From Sarocladium kiliense (Eukaryota; Ascomycota; Sordariomycetes; Hypocreales; Sarocladiaceae), in contig JAUZTG010000029.1 of NCBI GenBank assembly GCA_030734395.1, forward strand, positions 5,580,001 through 5,644,000: DNA of 64,000 nucleotides, in the 5' to 3' direction. The notes below the pieces were generated by a model that saw only the letters and a program-made list of their open reading frames with translations, was not told the origin of the DNA and did no database searches. Of this stretch, positions 32,401-41,886 are shown piece after piece. The number at the start of each line of letters is the position of its first letter. The stretch's first letter is position 1. Position numbers and translations under genes: made by a program.

Positions 32401-33726
32401 CTTGACGCGCTCGCTGTCATTCTTCTCGGTCATATCTGGTATCTAGAGGCTGCTCGTGAAGAGCCAAATGTTTCGCCTGTTCTGGCCCAAACTCTTAAGA
32501 CAACACGGTCTGCAAAGATGACGAAGCTTGAGGACTGTTTTGCGGAGTATGGCGAAGCTTTTGCCTTCCCCGCGTATGCACACTTGCTAGAGAGTCACGG
32601 GGTCGATGCAGTGCTCGGGTTCGAGCTGGATAGGCAGGGATTCAAGACGAAGTTCCTGAGAAGTCGACCGGAGCTTGCCCGGATATCTTGGATCCACGAT
32701 GTGCAGCAGGAGAAGGATGTCGATCATGCGGCGCAGACCTTGCTGGATCTTGCCCTCAACAAGGAGCAGCAAGTCTGGAACAAGAAGGTCGAGCTCAGCT
32801 TGGGCAAGCTGGCGCTGCTCGCTGAGCAAGGAAGTGGCTCTAACGACTTCCGTGTGAACGCCGACGAGGCTCGCAAGGAACAGAAGCTCAAGCAAGTCGA
32901 CCAGGAGCTCGTTGCCATCAAGATCCAGCAATCACTCTACAACGCCGTCTCACGGTGCACATACGCCGCTGTTGACGACAAGGCGGCTTTTGAATTTGTC
33001 ATGGACACGCACGGCAAGGACATTCCAGCACGGCAAAAGGCCCTGACCCAAATATTCGCCGACGGCGTCAAAAGACTGCTCAACCACGAAGCTCTCGATG
33101 CGATGACCTTGATTGATCTTCTCACGTTGATGCGACTCGACGAGTCCTCTAGTGAGCTAATCTTCAACCCATTCTGGTTGGCACTTAAAGTCGCGGATAG
33201 CATCTGTCATGCAGATGAGGTCAGGGAGGCCAAGAGGCTGATCTGGCGGAGAGCCTTCTTGCGCGATGACTGGGCGAAAGTCAACAACACGCAAAACAAG
33301 AGCGACAAGGACATAGTTGAGGCTGTTGCCGACACGGAGATCTTTGATCTCCTTGTGGCATGTATAGAGCGACGTAAATGACTCCATTGCCCCTACAAGA
33401 TGAAATCGGTACTAACAATTTTCGCAGAGGACAAGAACGCACCATTCACGCCCATGCAGCCACAAGACGCGCTCGGTGCTTTCACAGAAGCACCGGACCG
33501 CCGTTTCCGTGACTTCTCCGACGACTCCTTCAAGAACAAGTACCTTGAGAACATGCGCTGGGAGGATAAGCAACTTCAAGCACACTTGGACAAGCGCCGC
33601 CTAGCGAAATGGGTGCAAGCAACGTTTGAGGAGGCCCAGACGCAGGTCAGGTTAGATGCCGATGAGGCGACGTGGGAGGGAGCGAAGAATGCGGAGGGTA
33701 GCGAGGAGATGGTCAACGGACTGTGA
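29438..33726 (+). CDS. NUP133: Nucleoporin Nup133
   Basis: Nup133 forms the tip of the Y-shaped Nup84/Nup107-160 complex, the main scaffold of the nuclear pore. Exons 29438-29788, 29854-29923, 29972-33373 and 33428-33726 give 1373 residues. The first 115 residues are basic and low in complexity (KAKRQRLP). Splicing exons 2 and 3 gives SDWTAHQHADVSSFGYALSLTQTHALVWPYAS, the start of the beta-propeller. Propeller strands continue to about 600 (GLVVVMAGSGRVVYWETI, ERNIVALTKKARLQAWRL). The remainder is an alpha-helical stack containing WSLLYNAEKMHVAVLMWRLHEDF and LESHGVDAVLGFELDRQGFKTKFL. The last intron has donor GTAAAT and joins a C-terminal exon with GAFTEAPDRRFRDFSDDSFKNKYLENM, a conserved ending. 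Confidence 0.88.
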
Positions 33727-34522
33727 GGCTGGTCTCTTGCTTGTCTGTTTCTTTTTGCGAGCAGTCTATGTGTTCGGACAGGGACGGAAAAGACCAAGGG
33801 GTGGCATTGTTACGTTTCTTCCTAAACATTCTTTTTCTTTCTCATTCTCTCGTGGAAGACCACATATTGTAAACCAAACACCCGCCATCGACTTTGGCAA
33901 CAGACATTAGGATGGAGGATCACTTCTGGAAAAGGGGAAAGGCGGGGGGTTCCGGCTCAGCAAAAGGGCATCGTTCATATATTCCGGCTCTGGGATCTGA
34001 ATATTCACATCAAGTTTGTTTTGTCTATGATCTTCGTTTTCTGGACCTTTGTGTGTGACTGGGTGGGTGATCGGAACAAAGTTGGAATGTGTGTCACATG
34101 AGGCTCTCAGAAGTTGGACATTTCACGCCTTCAATTCATCCTATCTTTGGTAGCGCTCCAAGAGTCTCGGAAGCGTGCTCATCCACACTTCGTCGAGAGT
34201 CCCATCCACATTGCCCCCTTTTACATTCTGGCTGCCTTGCAGCATTCGTTCCAGTCTGGAAGCATAGACGTAGCTGCTCACATTTGCCCCGACCGCTCGC
34301 ACATTTGATGCGGTCAGTAGAGGCATGTCGTGGCGAACAAGCCACGAAAGGCATATAGCGCCTCGTCAGGTCGAGCAAACATGCTTTTGGAAACCCGTTC
34401 ATTGAAAGACGCATGCCAAGGCCACAAAAACCTGAACGCCATGCCGAGGTGGTCCATTTGCGTTGTCCTCCACATGCTCTTGCCCCCACCTCTACTCCTT
34501 TCGTGATGATATAATATGGCTT
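33727..34522. other. Intergenic between convergent NUP133 and eIF2-beta genes
   Basis: No gene seen in these 796 bases, which should be the two 3' untranslated regions and spacer. A pyrimidine-rich run lies near 33820-33850. Confidence 0.55.
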
Positions 34523-36119
34523 TTAACCCTGCATCTTCCTTCTCTTGCCGACCTGGGCAGAGAAACCGGTCTTGATGGCCGTGACACTGCGTCGCGAACC
34601 GCAGTTGTTGCAAGTGATGAAGTACAGGCGGTTCTCGCCCTTGTTGAGCTCGGTATCGGGGGACTTGCAGGTCTTGCAAGTAACGTACTCGACTGCAAAA
34701 TATGGTTAGTCTTGTGCTCAGGTGCCGCGAAAACATCGAGACCTATAACAGTCCCGAATCAAACCTGATATCCACTTACTGATGTATTTGCGGACAACGT
34801 TCTCAATCTGCTTCTGCTGGAACCGACCCTTGATGACGAGTCTCCTACTTCCGTCAACGGAACCGTTGGTACCCAACTCAGCAAACAGATATGCAGTCAC
34901 GTGCTCCTCCGTCCGCTTCATGCGCTTGCAGATATCAGCAATGTTGGCGAACACGGTCTTCCTGTTGCCTTCACGCATGCACTGCGGCGGTGGGATCTTG
35001 TAGCTCTTGGTGCCGCTGAGGGCGTGGTCGGGGTTCTTCTGGGAGAGCTGGTTGAAGAAACGCTGGAGAAGCAAGCTGTAGCCGATGGCCTTAGTCTCGT
35101 CGTGGGCCCAGATTCCGGTTCCCTCATCCATGTCGCCGGCGTCCTGCTCAGTGGCATCGGCGCCTTGCTCACCCTCCTCGATGTCAAGGTTCTTGAGCTT
35201 CGAGGAAACTTCCTCATCGCCGTCCTCGACCTTCTTCGGCTTCTTCTTCTTCTTCTTCATGCTGAGGTCAAGCCCACCATCCTCTCCCGCAGCTTCATCG
35301 TCACCATCCTCGGTCTTCTTGGGCTTCTTCTTCTTCTTCTTCATCATGGTCAGGTCGAGACCGCCATCGTCGGCAGCAGGGGTGGCATCATCGGCATCAG
35401 CGGCTGGTTGGGGGTTGGTATCAGCATCAGCGGTAGTAAAAGCCCCGAGGGCGGCAGAAAGCGGCGGCGTACGAGGCGTATGAGACTGAGCCGTGTCTTT
35501 CGGGGGTTCGTCGGCAACGGAGGCCATGGTGACGGAGCCGTCTGCGTCGACGACTATCTGCTCGTCGGTGAAAGCGACAGACTTGCGGGATTTGCGCTCG
35601 GGGAGGTCCTGCAAAAGAGGAGAGAAAGAACAAATGTTAGTTACTTGTGGAGGGAATCGAATCGTCGGTATCGATCGAGGTTTGCGAGGTGTTGGGTTTC
35701 GTGATGATGGGGAAAGGAAGGGAAGGTGAAAGACAGGGGAGGGGCGCAAAGAAAATACGTCGATGATGTGAGTCAAACTGGTGCTGCAGTGCGCACACCT
35801 TGCAGGGGTTTGCCCACTGGAGGGGCTTGTTGGGCAGTGGAGGGGGTGCTCCGGGCGTGTGATGGTGGGGTAGCATGAGAGTGAGACTGGAGGGCCAGAT
35901 ACCAGAATATCTTGGTTTGGGGATGTATGACTTGGAAGCAAGGCTAATGCATTGTTGAGCAAGCCACTGGGTGAGCTCAGATACCAGTTCCAGAAGCTGC
36001 TAGTGCAACCGACGGATGCTGAGAAATCGCGTAGTGAATACAACGGGATGATATGAGGTGAGAGGCTTCGATGAGCATCCAACACACACACGAGGGGATG
36101 TACGTACTTGGCCTTCCAT
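34523..36119 (-). CDS. SUI3: Translation initiation factor eIF2 subunit beta
   Basis: eIF2-beta is part of the GTP-binding eIF2 that brings initiator tRNA to the 40S subunit and contacts eIF5 and eIF2B through its lysine blocks. Exons 36108-36119, 34780-35608 and 34523-34692 give 336 residues. The first exon has only four codons (MEGQ) before a 499-base intron with donor GTACGT; joined, it reads MEGQDLPERKSRKSVAFTDEQ, as in other fungal orthologs. Two lysine blocks are visible (MMKKKKKKPKK and SMKKKKKKPKK), each preceded by GGLDL. The core IGYSLLLQRFFNQLSQKNPD and KSYKIPPPQCMREGNRKT is clear. The C-terminal zinc ribbon CKTCKSPDTEL...CNNCGSRRSV has both CxxC knuckles. Yeast has three lysine blocks; only two are seen here. 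Confidence 0.93.
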
Positions 36120-36768
36120 GATTGCGGTTTCCTTCTCACTCCTGCTCCTTGCACGGGGTTCAAATGCGCTCCTTGGATTCCTTGGGGGTTGCTCCGTCCG
36201 TATTGGTGGATAGTGGCGCTGAGAGACAAGCGGGTAGTTGTGCTGAGAAATTCAAGATCCGGCGCCGGAGTGGTGGTGGATTGTGCAGAATGTGGGTGTC
36301 TCCGTCTCTGGTGGAAGGGGCTGCTGGGGAACACACGTGTATCGCGACGTGACAAGGTAGAAGTATCGAGTTTGGAACTCTGTCGTGGTCGTTGGAACGT
36401 TGACAAATGCTTAAGGTGCTGACTTTGCTTGTGGCCTTGACACGATGTCCCTGGTGGCTTATCGTGATTCTATGGTTGACTCGAATGCCCCGTCAGGTGC
36501 TCTGTCACGTGACAGTGGCAGTTACAGGGTAGGCTGATTCGAGCCGTGACGCCAAGACCAGGCCTGGGGTAAGCTCGGATACGCGAATCATCATCGCCGG
36601 CCTCGCTCCAACAGTCCCAAGCAACCCCGTGGTAGCTGGACAAGCTGCCTTCATCGACTGCCACAATCGTTGCCATCACCACCCGAGGATCGATGGGTAC
36701 TTGAACAACTCAACAGCCAATCCGATTTCTTCACCTACAGGGTTAGGCAACCGTCTACACCCTCAGCC
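36120..36768. other. Intergenic, divergent eIF2-beta/Mim2-like promoter
   Basis: These 649 bases separate two outward-reading start codons. No gene seen; both promoters and leaders must lie here. Confidence 0.55.
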
Positions 36769-37155
36769 ATGTCCGCCTTCCCCATCGGCGGCGGCCTTGA
36801 CCCCGAGAAAGATGACGACCTCGATTCTCTTCCATCCGTTTCTACCAGCGATCTGTACTCCGACGTCGACTCAGATGCCCAAGAAGAATGGGAGCGCAGT
36901 CTCGAGCAGCTGCAGCTCCTGTTGACCATGCTTGTCGTTCCCTGGATGGGCAAGTATTTCGGCAGGAAGTTTGCCTACTGGAGTAAGTAGTAGTCATGTC
37001 GTTAGACATCCCCCGATTGATGAGGATGATCATTGCTGACTGGACCTGAAATAGGCTGGTCAAAATACATGGAGTGGGCACACAACGTTGAGGTGCGGTG
37101 GACGAGCAAGAAGACATTCAAAGCCGTGGGTGCTGTCGAGGCGGCGACGTTATAG
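36769..37155 (+). CDS. MIM2: Mim2-like mitochondrial outer-membrane import protein
   Basis: A two-exon gene, 36769-36982 and 37055-37155, encoding 104 residues. An acidic N-terminus (DPEKDDDLDSLP, then SDVDSDAQEEWERSLEQ) is followed by a single hydrophobic segment (LQLLLTMLVVPWMGKYFGRK). After the splice the basic, aromatic SWSKYMEWAHNVEV comes next. This arrangement matches fungal Mim2, partner of Mim1 in the MIM complex that inserts helical proteins into the mitochondrial outer membrane. The intron has donor GTAAGT and a TGCTGAC branch. The family is short and diverged, so the name is less sure than the gene itself. Confidence 0.65.
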
Positions 37156-37791
37156 ACGAGCAGACGATTCTGCACAAACGAAAAGCCAGATCTACGACAG
37201 CCTGAAAGGAAATGGCCAGAACAAGCCGATGCGAAGACACGCAGTCGATCGACAGCGAGTCTGTTCAACCGACCATGTCTCCCTCATGAGTCGCTAGCCA
37301 TACACGTTGGGGTCACATAACACAGAGTGAAGGGAACATAGAATGAACTTTGTCATTGGTTCTAACAAGGATACGAAATGGCAGGACTGGAAACAATGAG
37401 GGGAAAATATCGGGTTCTGAACATCCGAATCATCATCACTCAATCTTGTACATACAATGAGGCGCAGGGGAAAACTGTAGAAACGAAACATGATTCATTC
37501 ATATTAAAGTGTCGCGTAAACAAAAAGGTCCCGTCCCTTACACGTCCCTCCCCAAACCCAACTGTGGTATCTTATATATACATGTTGTCATAATCAAGCG
37601 TATTCCAATCCCAACCTACCCATCCCGTTGAAAAGGCCAGTCTTGTTCGTAATTCGTACAAAACATGGTGCTGCGCCATCTTGTCCTGACCATCCTGAAG
37701 AAGACGCTGGTATTTCCCGCTTCCAAATCCTTTTTCATCCGGATCTGTGCTTTCCTTCCTTTTTTGAGGTCATGTTCCTCGAGAGAAGACT
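37156..37791. other. Intergenic, 636 bases between convergent genes
   Basis: No gene seen. Fairly A+T-rich, with a TATATATAC stretch near 37573; probably 3' untranslated regions of the flanking genes. Confidence 0.55.
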
Positions 37792-38310
37792 TTAGACCTG
37801 GGACATCGCAGGGCGCGAGGAACGGATGGAGCCGCCGCCGTAGCCACCGCGCCATGCCTTGACCGTGAAGAAGAGGCATCCAACGAAGCAAGCCCAGAGG
37901 AACCACATGAAAGCGGTACTGGCCTGGATCTCCCTGCACCTCTTCTCGTCATTGTCCGAACCGAACGCAATCCAGCTCCTGCTGTGGTCCCGGGGGTTGA
38001 TGCTCCCGCAGTCCGGCACGCCGAGCTTCGCCGCCAAGACAATCGCAGCGATGAAGGTGAAGAGCGTGGCGAGACCATCGAGAGGAAGCATGACGATGGG
38101 ACGAGCGAGGGAGGACATGAAGGAAGCGGCAAGGCCGTAGAGGAGAGCCAGCCAGGATAGAACAGCGACGAACATGGTGAAGTTAATGGCGGATTCGGCG
38201 GAAGAACGGGCATTGTTATTGTTCGCAATGACGTCTCCGATCAATGCTGTGATAAGAATGGTCCAGAGGAGACCGAGGCCGCGAAGGGCCATATTGATGA
38301 CGCCGCCCAT
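37792..38310 (-). CDS. NCE102: MARVEL-domain protein Nce102 (eisosome/plasma membrane)
   Basis: Nce102 is a four-pass plasma-membrane protein that organises MCC/eisosome domains and senses sphingolipids. A single exon gives 172 residues, essentially the family's normal length. Four hydrophobic segments are visible: ALRGLGLLWTILITALIG, FTMFVAVLSWLALLYGLAAS, LDGLATLFTFIAAIVLAA and STAFMWFLWACFVGCLFF. The loop DCGSINPRDHSRSWIAFGSDNDEKRCREI between helices 3 and 4 is characteristic. The C-terminal tail is basic and Gly/Ser-rich (GGYGGGSIRSSRP). I chose the ATG at 38310 because the open frame above it runs through a (GT)8 tract and lacks conservation. Confidence 0.88.
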   Translation of the reverse strand: MGGVINMALRGLGLLWTILITALIGDVIANNNNARSSAESAINFTMFVAVLSWLALLYGLAASFMSSLARPIVMLPLDGLATLFTFIAAIVLAAKLGVPDCGSINPRDHSRSWIAFGSDNDEKRCREIQASTAFMWFLWACFVGCLFFTVKAWRGGYGGGSIRSSRPAMSQV

Positions 38311-38332
38311 TGTGGAGGAGGAGGTGGTGTAA

Positions 38333-38348
38333 GTGTGTGTGTGTGTGT
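38333..38348 (+). repeat. (GT)8 microsatellite
   Basis: Eight GT units lie just upstream of the Nce102 start, on the opposite strand to the gene, probably in its 5' leader. Confidence 0.85.
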
Positions 38349-39555
38349 TACTGGGTATTGACTGAGTTTGGCAAGCAAGAGATGCTGGGAGCGCAAAGCA
38401 AAGCTGAGATGAAGCTGCAGCAGCTGATACAGACACTCAGGATATTATGGTTATCTATGTAGAAACAGAAGAAGAGAGGAGGAGAAGGAGGAGGGGAAGC
38501 AAGACCGGGGAGGGTCAGTATTTACCTCCTTCGGTGTAGGGAGGTAGGCCATCACAGTGCAGGCTGCATCATCTGACGGAAAGGTCAGTGCTACCGTGCA
38601 GCGCAGTACTGGCTATAATTTCCATGACTTAATCCATCCCTCTTTCCGGCAAGGCGCTACTCTCGGGATCTGGGTCGGTGACTTCACACCTTTCATGCAG
38701 GGTTTTTGGATTCCCGCCCGGGGCTCGGCAATAAGGTCATCAATTACACGGCCCAGACATTCTTGCAGATGCACTGCACAAGCCCAGACTGGAGAACAGA
38801 GTTTCAAGAACCAAAGACGGCTCACGACCCAATGGATGCTAGGAGGGCTCGGAGCTCTCGGAGCTGTGATCGTCCAGTAGTTCTGATCTCATACAAGTGC
38901 CTGAAGAGCTTGTGTGGGCTTTTTTCTCGCTCTACTGGTAATGAATGTGTTGGGCGTGCGGCCGGAATGCGAAGCTTAAAGAGGACGTGATGACCTCATT
39001 GGTCTCACGACGGACGCAGTGGTTCGGTGTTAGCGCGCGCGTCATCGGCAGCTGCAGCAGCAGCGACAGTGGGCTGTTCCTAAGCCCAATGCAGGCCATT
39101 CAGAGGCGAAACGGAGAGAGAGACGGGAGAAAAAAAGGGCCCTCTCTGCTTGCTAGAGAATATGTACAGCATCATTGACGTATCGACATCCAGTCACTGG
39201 AGCTGCACCTGTCTCCGGAAGCACAGCCGCGCGTTTCACGGTTGCCATGGAGGCGGCAGACCAGTGGCCAGCGGTGATTGTGAGCATCCCATCACGCTTT
39301 CGTCTCGTCTCAGGCTGTTGCTGGGGTACGGATTCACCACTGATTGACCGCCAGCGCCGCGGGTGTTCGGGCGTAAGATTTGTTTCTGCTGGCGCTGACA
39401 CGGGGGAAGGCGCAGCTTTGGTTGGTGGCCGTTGGTCGCTGTAGTGGTCGCTGGTCGCTGGTCGCGCCTGCTGGTTGCTCGTTACATCATGCACGAGCCA
39501 CCCCCGTTTCGAGACTAGCGCCGATGAAGCCACAAGCCACGATTCATGCGTGTCC

Positions 39556-39585
39556 AGGGTTCAGGGTTTAGGGTTCAGGGTTCAG
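39556..39585 (+). repeat. Four tandem AGGGTTY heptamers, telomere-like
   Basis: AGGGTTC, AGGGTTT, AGGGTTC and AGGGTTC follow without gaps, ending in AG. The unit resembles degenerate telomere repeats but differs from the usual fungal TTAGGG hexamer by one base in length. Confidence 0.7.
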
Positions 39586-39660
39586 CTCTGGATGTGAACT
39601 TTGTGAAGCTGTTGTTTGGCAGAAGCATCCAAGCTGAGTCTAAATTGAAGCTGGTCTATC

Positions 39661-41365
39661 TTACCTCATCCCAGCATCCTTTCTCAAAATCTCGTTGAGT
39701 CCATCCCTTCTCACACAGTTCTCCAGCTTGAAGCTCGCCGCCAACGCATCCAGCTCTTCCAATGACTTGTCCTTAAAGTAGCTTGCGTACTCATACGTGA
39801 GCAACTCCGAGAACAGCGTCTCTCTGACCACCCTGTGTACATGACCTTCCAGCTTCCAGTTGGGCGGGTACCGTCTGTCGGCAATGTCTTCTGGGATCTC
39901 GGAACGCATATGCTCGATCAGTGGCTTGTAGATGTGTCCGACGTGCTGGTCGTCGCGACCCCATTTGTCCAGTCCAAGACGCTTCTTCTTGGCAAGGAAG
40001 GGAGCGAGGAGCTTCATGTAGGGCGAGTCTGGGGAAGTGTGTACCATGCCTGATATTCCGCGTCAGTCGCTTTGCCTTGACCTTCATCGAAGGTTTGGAA
40101 GCAATCTACCTTGGAACCCAATGTCCTTGTACAGCCAGATGCTCCAGCTGATCTGCTCCTCCTTGTAGATGGTCAGTTGTTGGCCCAACAGGTTATACCT
40201 CTGCTCGTTAGTTTTTTGGTATCCCTCCTCCTTGTCGTTCGCGTACACTGGACCGAATTCGCCATTCCAGATCTGCCTTCCGGTCAGTATCTCCCCACAA
40301 AACATCGCATCTGCAACTTCAACGTACCGGGACCTTCTTCTCCTTCATAAACTCCACCTTTCTCTCATACGACTTTCTCAAGAACTCATCTTGATCTGGC
40401 CTACCCTCGTACGGCTGTCCGGATGGGAACCCCATAGTCGCGTAGTCATGGATTGAGTATACGCTGTTGGGAAGCACCTCCTGAAAGGCCTTGAACTCCA
40501 TAGCGTAAGTGTTGCCATCGAGGAAGAGAATATGGTCCGGATCAACTTCCCGCACAGCCTTATCAATGCGTGAGTAAAAGGCTTGGAGTTGCACGTGTTC
40601 CGGGTCTCCAGGCTCGTTCATTGGATTGTAACCGGCAACCTGAATGGGCGAGTCAGTCAAATGAAGTCAGTCAGACTTAGGAGGTCGATAGCCCTCACTG
40701 ACCCATGTGTTATCCTTGTAATGCTTCGCAATCTCAACCCAAAGGTTCACCATTCTATCCTGCAAGTCCTTGAACTCCCAAAACAACGCCTTATGAATAC
40801 CGGTGTCGCTGTGCCATCCTTGGTTCTGACCGCCTGGGAACGTGTGCATGTCGAGGATGGTATAGATGCCCTCAGCAGAGCATGCTTCGACAATACGATC
40901 GACCAGACGGAAGCCTTCCTCCTTGATGACCGACGGGTTCCGGTCATCCATGAAGTGTCGGTGGTTGATTGGAATCCGCACACAGTTAAGGCCAAGTGAG
41001 GCAAGGAATTTGGCGTCGGACGAGGTGAAGAAATACTCAAGGAACTAGAAACAAGGAATCAGCTTGACCATTTATGTCTCAAAGCGCACTGACCGACCTT
41101 GTCGAAGAAGTAGTCATACTTCTCCTGACCGAGAACTTCGAGCATGGCGGCACGCATCTCACTCTCATGCCCAGTGTAACCCGTAATGAAGTTCTCCATA
41201 TTGGTGTGTCCTCCAGTAGCGGCCTAAGCCTGCGTCAGAATGATTCTCATGGCTGTAGACATTACATCGAGGACTTACGCCCTTCAAAATCACCCTATTC
41301 CCATCCGCATCGACGATATCAGTGCCCTGCACCCGCAGGCATGCTTTCGGCGCCGTTACAGTCAT
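39661..41365 (-). CDS. Glycoside hydrolase family 5 protein, intracellular
   Basis: A GH5-type (beta/alpha)8-barrel hydrolase in six exons: 41279-41365, 41098-41223, 40703-41044, 40328-40639, 40110-40272 and 39661-40049, giving 472 residues. The barrel opens with GNRVILKGAATGGHTNMENFITGY. Typical strands follow: LGLNCVRIPINHRHF, YTILDMHTFPGGQNQGWHSD and GYNPMNEPGDPEHV, with the acid/base Glu at about 194. The nucleophile Glu is at about 294 in PIWNGEFGPVY. No signal peptide is present, so it is probably cytosolic, unlike secreted GH5 cellulases. A C-terminal 110-residue extension (SPYMKLLAPFLAKKKRLG, then charged helices) follows the barrel. The substrate is unknown. The second intron's donor, GTCGGT, is unusual but is the only frame-preserving choice I found. 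Confidence 0.85.
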
Positions 41366-41886
41366 TGAGACAGCTCAGCTTCCTATTCTGTATGACGTAC
41401 CAAGATCTCCAAACAGACGCAAAAGGATATGTAAAGAAGGCAATTAATTAATGCAAGGCTGGAAGAACGGGAGAAGCACCTCGTCTGACCCCGCGCCTCC
41501 CCGCCCTCTTGAAATTTCCCGGGGGTCGTCATGCGCCGAATGGCCAAGCAAAGCCCGGCTCCTCCGCCGCCGCTCCACGACGACTTCATCCGGAGCTCCA
41601 CGATATATTCACCCGGAGATCCACATGCGGCTATAACGCTTATGGAGCGTCTTCCCAGGCTACTCTCAATAGGCTAGCTTGGGGGCTTCCTGATAGATCA
41701 AGGTATTTCCCCTTTCCTATCGCCGGATCGCCTTTCTCTGCACAAAACCGTCAAAGTGATGCATCCCGAACTAACAGTCTTTCTAGTCTAAGGAAATACT
41801 TGAATACAATCTATAAGAACAGACATCACTAGTCTTGCACATCACTCCCGCATCTGGTGCAGATCTTGCTCTGGAACAGCGCCACA
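41366..41886. other. Intergenic, GH5 promoter
   Basis: No gene seen in 521 bases between the GH5 start and the ABC transporter stop, both on the minus strand. Confidence 0.55.

Larger units (their letters stand above)
38311..39660. other. Intergenic, 1.35 kb with simple repeats
   Basis: No gene seen. It holds the Nce102 promoter with a (GT)8 tract and a purine-rich run near 38465-38500, three tandem GGTCGCT units near 39446-39466, and four AGGGTTY heptamers at 39556-39585. Confidence 0.55.

Noticed and set aside
34136..34736. Minus-strand frames beyond the eIF2-beta stop
   Set aside because: They overlap the real zinc-ribbon exon in another frame or lie in the 3' region, and have no motifs.
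36150..36180. Possible tRNA B-box (GGGTTCAAATGC)
   Set aside because: No A-box or cloverleaf around it; it lies in the eIF2-beta promoter.
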